Shown in pieces: positions 58,756 through 64,000 of a stretch of 64,000 bases of DNA; within the stretch, counting starts at the first letter, position 1; every line of letters begins with the position of its first letter. Under the pieces are notes generated by a model. The model was not told the DNA's origin. It ran no database searches and saw only the letters and a program-made list of their open reading frames with translations. The position numbers and the translations under genes are program-made. This stretch comes from Stictocephala bisonia (taxonomy: Eukaryota; Arthropoda; Insecta; Hemiptera; Membracidae). The stretch spans positions 247,906 to 311,905 of the forward strand of contig JAQJVL010000147.1 of assembly GCA_035578905.1 (NCBI GenBank), read 5' to 3'.

Positions 58756-59798
58756 ACTGTAGGAAAAGTCTTTTCTGTCAAAAGTTATTTCATTTTATAA
58801 GACCGATTTCTTATTTATTTGACGAATACCAGAAGAAATGTTGGGTTTATGAGATTATATACTGTAATAAAGAGATAACAACTAATATATATTAATAATG
58901 ACGTTGTCAGTAATGTACAAATTACATTAGAGAACATATTTTAGTTGATTTTTCCTTTCAAAGCGAGTTTAAAAAAAAATAATAACACAAAGAAGTCAGT
59001 AAAACCATTATTTTGTAGTATTGATCATAAATAAATAATTAATTGTTTTATAAACACTAGCAAATAACGCACTTAAAATGCAAACAAAATAAAGAAAGGC
59101 TTCTTTAAAAGCAATTAAATGACGCCAAATGGAACCTCAACTCAACAATAACTGTTTTACTTTATACTAAAACAAAAATACCAAAAACCACATTATAGAA
59201 TATCATACTTCCTTTTAAAATAAAGACCAACTCCAATCACATGACCCTCGCTATCAGCACCTAATATGCATATGCTAATTAATACATTATAATATATGTA
59301 CCAGTAAATTGACTTAAAATTCCATTTATTACTGCCACAAGCGTCAATATATATCTTCTTTTTGTATTTATTGTACATTTTTCATTATTTAATGTATAAA
59401 ATGATATATATTTAGTTTGTCATTATTCCCTTATTCTATTATTATAACTTTTATTTCGTTACTAGTGCTTGATAATATTTAATTGTTATTACGTTTTTGC
59501 TGTTTTTTAAGTGAATATTTATAATTTGATGTTTCTAAAAGAGATATCTGAAAATTAATATTTATTTTGGTAATAGTTTACGACTTTCAGCGTGTTAATT
59601 TATTGTAATGCTACAATTTAGTTGAGAAATGTTATATCGTAGCATGAATAAATAAGTAACTAAATAGTTTGACTCTTGCTTAGGTTTCAATAAAATCCAA
59701 AGGGTATTTAAGCTATCTACATATTAATTCTGAAAATTTTAAATAACTAAGCCCTTGTGTCAAAATTCACAAAATAATTTTAAGTTGATTACATTTCT
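58756..59798. other. AT-rich spacer, nothing recognised
   Basis: No gene, RNA or repeat copy identified. Confidence 0.5.
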
Positions 59799-60161
59799 TA
59801 AAATAAAGGTTATGACTTCCACAATTCTCTCTACTAGGGTTAGCTCAAGTGTTGTCACCTCCTTCAAATAACGAAGGGATACATTACCACTGAAACCCTG
59901 AAGGGTTGTTTGTTCTGAAGGACGCGACTGGCAACCTCATCAACGCTTTCCCCGCTGGTTTGCAATTTCCGATGTAATGGATAAATGTTTGTTTAACAGA
60001 CATTAAGGGTTTAATCCTCTGTCAATATGTAAGCTGGCTTCGGATATATTTTATGTCAGCGGTTTGTGCACTGTCCTGGGAGAAGGGTGACTGTAGTGTT
60101 GTATTTACATGGCAGAGATCACTAGTGGAAGTGGGATGAAAATTCATCAAAGTCAACTTTA
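59799..60161 (+). repeat. 350-bp dispersed repeat, direct copy
   Basis: Pairs in inverted orientation with 52609-52955. Contains GTTGTCACCTCCTTCAAATA, CGAAGGGATACATTACCACT, CGCTTTCCCCGCTGG and CAGAGATCACTAGTGGAAGT. No coding frame is conserved between copies. Confidence 0.9.
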
Positions 60162-60759
60162 ATTAACTGGAAAATGATAGATAATAAAAGCAATACCATT
60201 TAAAAACTTTACATTTTTCTACAAAATGTATATTGCAGGAAGCTTTGCTCTGTTTGGATACATGATCCATGAATTACATAAAATAATACAAAATTATATT
60301 TTTTCCTATATCGTAATTTTATGATTAATAATAAACAGGAACTATTTTATATTAATTGTAAACTAAAACAATAGTTAAATAATGTCATAATCGAATAAGT
60401 CTGTGTTCTAAAGCATGTTAATTCTTGTAATTGGCCTCTAAAAAAATATACATTTAATTATTGAAATATAGAGTCTAATAATTATTAGGTGTCAAAAAAG
60501 ATTTATTCATAGAACAGGTATTTTTAACCGAGATTTTTTTAAATGCAATACTACTTATTTAACTATATTTGTTAAAATAATTTCATAGCATGATTATGTA
60601 ACCATGCCCCTGAAGAAGCTAAAGATAATTTGTTTTAAATGATAGTACGTTATTATGGTAGTATTTATGTTTTGTGACATGTACACTAACTAAAATATTT
60701 ATTTAACTTCAGTAAATTATAGCCTTTTAAGAATATTAAATTACAAAATAACATCAGTG
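60162..60759. other. AT-rich spacer, nothing recognised
   Basis: No gene, RNA or repeat copy identified. Confidence 0.5.
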
Positions 60760-60865
60760 GGGGACATCCATCTAAACCACTGACATAATTGTGTTATCCC
60801 ATTGCGTTACATACATGGGATTACACTAACAGTAATGAAGCCTGCCGGGGGGAGGGGGGGGGGGT
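60760..60865 (+). repeat. ACATGGGATTA dispersed repeat, copy 3
   Basis: GTTACATACATGGGATTACA, CTAACAGTAATGAAGCCTGC and CGGGGGGAGGGG as in copies at 42290 and 44341. Confidence 0.78.
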
Positions 60866-62694
60866 TTATCGTATCATCTCGAATACCGATTTAAATGTGT
60901 CAGTTCTTTGGATAGTGGTGTAATGGACACATCAATTTAAACCGTAAATGCTCCATAGGATTCTGTTAAAATTGGCAACAGGTCTGATGTAATTATTGTG
61001 GGTGGTTAAATAGCATGTACTGTAGACCTGGGATCTTATTTGTCAATAGCCATGCTATTGTTAGAAATAAGTCTTATAAGTACACAGTTCCTAATGTGTA
61101 GCCTTCCGTACAAATGTTATTATGTAACGTCCAAAATGATTTAAACTAACATTGTAATAATTTACTGTAATAGAAAATGTGTTGATCGATTATGTATACA
61201 AAATGACTATTAGAACTTTTTTAATAAATTTATAAACTTTGTTTTTTAGAGTTTTTCGTTAACATTAACCAACAATTATCTTACAAAATCAAATTTTTTG
61301 TATATTATCAAATGTTTCAACCTTCTGCAAGTTTGAGGTGGTGAAGTTTTGTATTAAAGAATTTCTTGTATAAATAGATTACATTTGGAAAATTACTGAC
61401 CCTGAATGATCTTTTATTTAAACATAACCTTTAATACTTCAATGTGTTTATACCATAAATGATCATTATCAATTTACATTTTTTAACAAAATCCACGTTG
61501 CCTTATAAACCACAACTTTTATCTTTTAAGTACTATGAATATATTAATACTAATGTAAATACTACGGTGACTACTAAAGTAAATAATATGGTAAAGTATA
61601 GAAATAGAAAGTATAGAAACTCAATGCAGTCAACCCTTCACCCATCAGTAAGTACTGCATTTAAACATGATTGTATACACATTTATCTATAGCGTACAGT
61701 GGTGTTGACCCGGCCCCTTCATAAATATACCTAGATAATAATATGTACGTAAAACAGATCTCATTTTCATAAAAAAACTATTATTTTTAGTTCAGAGTAT
61801 CCTAACTCCATTATAGAACGAAAACATGGCTTATAAATAAAAAATATTCACTAAGCCAAAATGTTCACAGTTTGGCATACCAAGGTTATATAGATATGTC
61901 AGAGACATGCTCAAAGTACTAAAGTCATTGTCATTTTTTGTGATATTTATGTGGACTTTGAACAATATAACCACCATTCATGGTAGTCATATGACCAAGT
62001 CGTTAATTCCAGCTGGGTTATAGTTATAACTCTTCGGCAAAGTGTCTTTCTCACAATGGTAGTTCACAATAAAAATGTGTGACCTATTTGTTATTAAAAT
62101 GTTATTTGACAAAGAATTTCCTAAGATCATTTTGTTACATATCAGGTTACTCATGGTAGAGTTGGGTTTACCATGGGCAGTCAGAATTTACCCTCCCAGG
62201 ATGCATAATACTATCGTATAAAGAAATAAACTACATTATTAATTTGTTCCTTTTCCTTAAGTTTAGTTTGAAATCGAAATAATATCCTGTATTTGATGTT
62301 AATATCAATTTAGTTTATTTTTCAAAGTAATTTAGTTAATATCAAAGTAATTTTTCAAGTATATTGTTCAGTTTTCTTTTTTTTACCTACTGTATTTACA
62401 ATAAATTCTGTGTATATTTGTCTTTTTGTAAATGTCCACTTTAACAGAGAACGAAACTCTGACACTTTAAGTTGTCTTGATCGATTAATTGATAGTATTT
62501 ATTGTTGTACTTTTTATTACACTTACAGAATAGCCTATAACGAAAATTTATACATGCTTCTACAGTTAACACTTTTATAATATTACTAAAAAAAATTAAT
62601 AAAATTTAGTTCTGATTACATCTTTATACAATAATGTACTTGACCAACGAAATTATTACTTGTCCTCTTTGTTAAAATGTTTATTTTTATATTT
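60866..62694. other. Spacer, one minisatellite unit, otherwise nothing recognised
   Basis: GCGTACAGTGGTGTTGACCC at 61692-61711 is a lone minus-strand unit of the G-rich minisatellite. A 77-codon frame at 61459-61692 has no family resemblance. Confidence 0.5.
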
Positions 62695-63746
62695 ATTGAA
62701 ATGAAAAATGGCTTTATTGGAGGTGAAGTTAGGACTATAGAGTCCTCTCTATCACTTAACCTCAGATAAATAATACAACTTGAAATATATAGTATAAAAT
62801 CATATTAAACTCTACGCAATGCAATCTAAGACAATTTTATATAAAAATAAAGAAAATTAAAATATTAACTAATCTAATAAAGCTAATCAATACAAAAGAA
62901 ATTGGCACTAACTTTCCAAATTTAATAGTAAAATTCAAAAGAAAGAAAGAAAAAAAACGCTTTAAAGACACTCACCCATTCATACCTTAATCACACCCCA
63001 CATAGCCCCCGCAAACCACCAGCCCACCGCCACTACAGATCCCGCATCAAATGACCTTTAACTTCCACCCCGTAACGAGTTTAACCTTCGATTACTTTGA
63101 TGCTGTCATGGAGCGCATTCCATAGGCTGTTACAGTGAAATATTTGTTATATAAAGTAGTACGATGTACAGGGACTGATAATATTGATGCTCCCTGACGA
63201 GTTTATTTCGTTCATTAACCTGAAATCTTGTGAATCAGTAGTAGTAAATTATACTCACAAAGCTGTTTAAACTTCAGAATAGACAGTTGATTGAAGAATG
63301 GCGTAACGTGATCATAACACCGTAGATTGAAAATAAATTTTATTCAATAGTTTTGCGTACGTTGAAGCTTGTCCGAGAGCTTAACAGAATGTTACGATGT
63401 CACAATAATTAAAATGAGGCAAAACAAGTGTTTTGACCAGCATCACTCTAACGTTAAATGGAAGAAAAGATGCATAACGTTTCAAGCAGTGAATGCCAGC
63501 AAACACTCGATTGCACGTAGTCATAATCTGATCAGTCCAATTCAAAGTCCTACCCATGACAAGACCAAGATTCTTTACTTTGTCACAATAATCTAAAGTA
63601 GAGTTATTTAGTTGAAGCTTAGGACATGTGTCGATATTAACTTTAGAAATTAGTCTTGGGTGTCCAATGACAATTGCTTGTGTCTTTTGTTCATTAAGCT
63701 TCAATTCCATGTCTTTATTGGCGTTATTTAAATCCAAATATTTCAC
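62695..63746 (-). mobile_element. LINE 3' half (minus strand), 5'-truncated or decayed
   Basis: Minus-strand non-LTR retrotransposon: the RT domain end at 63746-63381, a decayed C-terminal region to about 63050, and a 3' untranslated region ending AATAAAGCCATTTTTCATTT at about 62695. The ending differs from the TTTGATTTGA ending of the other two LINEs, so this is probably a different family. Sequence upstream (63747-64000) is not recognisable as RT. Confidence 0.82.
63381..63746 (-). pseudogene. LINE reverse transcriptase fragment (palm end and thumb)
   Basis: A 121-codon open frame. MELKLNEQKTQAIVIGHPR is the LN-x-x-KT box that follows the catalytic YADD; KVKNLGLVMGRTLNWTDQI is the KNLG-x-x-D-x-x-L-W box; CNRVFAGIHCLKR and VKTLVLPHFNYCDIV are the thumb. 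The YADD itself is missing. After an in-frame stop at the fragment's end, decayed sequence with NSLWNALHDSIKVIEG (near 63110) fits the WN-LP box near the ORF2 end. Upstream the frame dissolves. Recognised from box order; no search was run. Confidence 0.88.
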
Positions 63747-64000
63747 ATTTTTTTAAGTACACAGCTGAGACAATAACTTTTAAGTTGAGGATTAACGTGG
63801 TTTTAATTAAGACATAACTTTAGTGTTGTTTGAGATATCTGACAATTTAACAAATTTCTCGAACAAAGAATTTTCTTACGAGGTTCACTACACGACTTTG
63901 CTATTTTAATTAGTTTCAATATATCGAGTTATAAAGTAATTTCCAATCTCATATGTAAGAAAAACAATAAATGTTAAATAAGACATCAATAGTACACATA
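63747..64000. other. AT-rich end of window, nothing recognised
   Basis: No RT, RNA or repeat similarity seen; it may be pre-insertion flank of the LINE or strongly decayed sequence. Confidence 0.4.

Overview
The window looks like a piece of an arthropod nuclear genome, most probably an insect. It is strongly AT-rich by eye, has no operon-like gene packing, and is full of eukaryotic transposable elements, tRNA-derived SINEs and satellite arrays. Every family named below is recognised by motif reading alone, because no database could be searched. I see no intact host protein-coding gene, no rRNA and no functional tRNA. One weak exon-like segment (35870-36039, minus) is the only hint of host coding sequence. 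The region is best read as a gene-poor, repeat-rich interval, intergenic or within a large intron.

Layout. 1-1031: a 128-bp satellite running off the left edge. 1-8.4 kb: AT-rich DNA with small dispersed repeats and a G-rich minisatellite. 8.4-9.6 kb: a terminal-inverted-repeat element flanked by TA dinucleotides. 12.8 kb: the first of three copies of a tRNA-derived SINE. 15.6-16.9 kb: a nearly perfect palindrome with 579-bp arms. 17.2-22.5 kb: Helitron-type non-autonomous elements, one apparently carrying a nested inverted-repeat insertion. 23.5-27.1 kb: a complete but dead P-superfamily transposon with a THAP-type transposase pseudogene, terminal inverted repeats and an 8-bp target duplication. 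30.3-32.6 kb: non-LTR retrotransposon pieces on the minus strand. 35.1-35.6 kb: a 31-bp minisatellite. 36-45 kb: dispersed repeats, SINE and Helitron fragments. 45.4-47.0 kb: a LINE 3' end followed by eight copies of a 94-bp satellite. 49.0-50.9 kb: eleven copies of a 179-bp satellite. 52-60 kb: an inverted pair of dispersed repeats around a tRNA-like sequence and a 13-copy 82-bp satellite. 62.7-63.75 kb: another LINE 3' half on the minus strand.

How the parts relate. Nothing here works together as a pathway; the relationships are genealogical. The 179-bp satellite appears to have arisen by tandem amplification of part of a dispersed repeat also present at 39.2 and 44.7 kb. The 94-bp satellite has single-copy relatives at 58.7 and perhaps 41.9 kb. 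One GGGTGGGTGGG-containing minisatellite phrase recurs at about nine places on both strands. These serial relationships, the palindrome, the nested insertion and the P-type element are the most informative features. I found no evidence of a new defence, metabolic or regulatory system.
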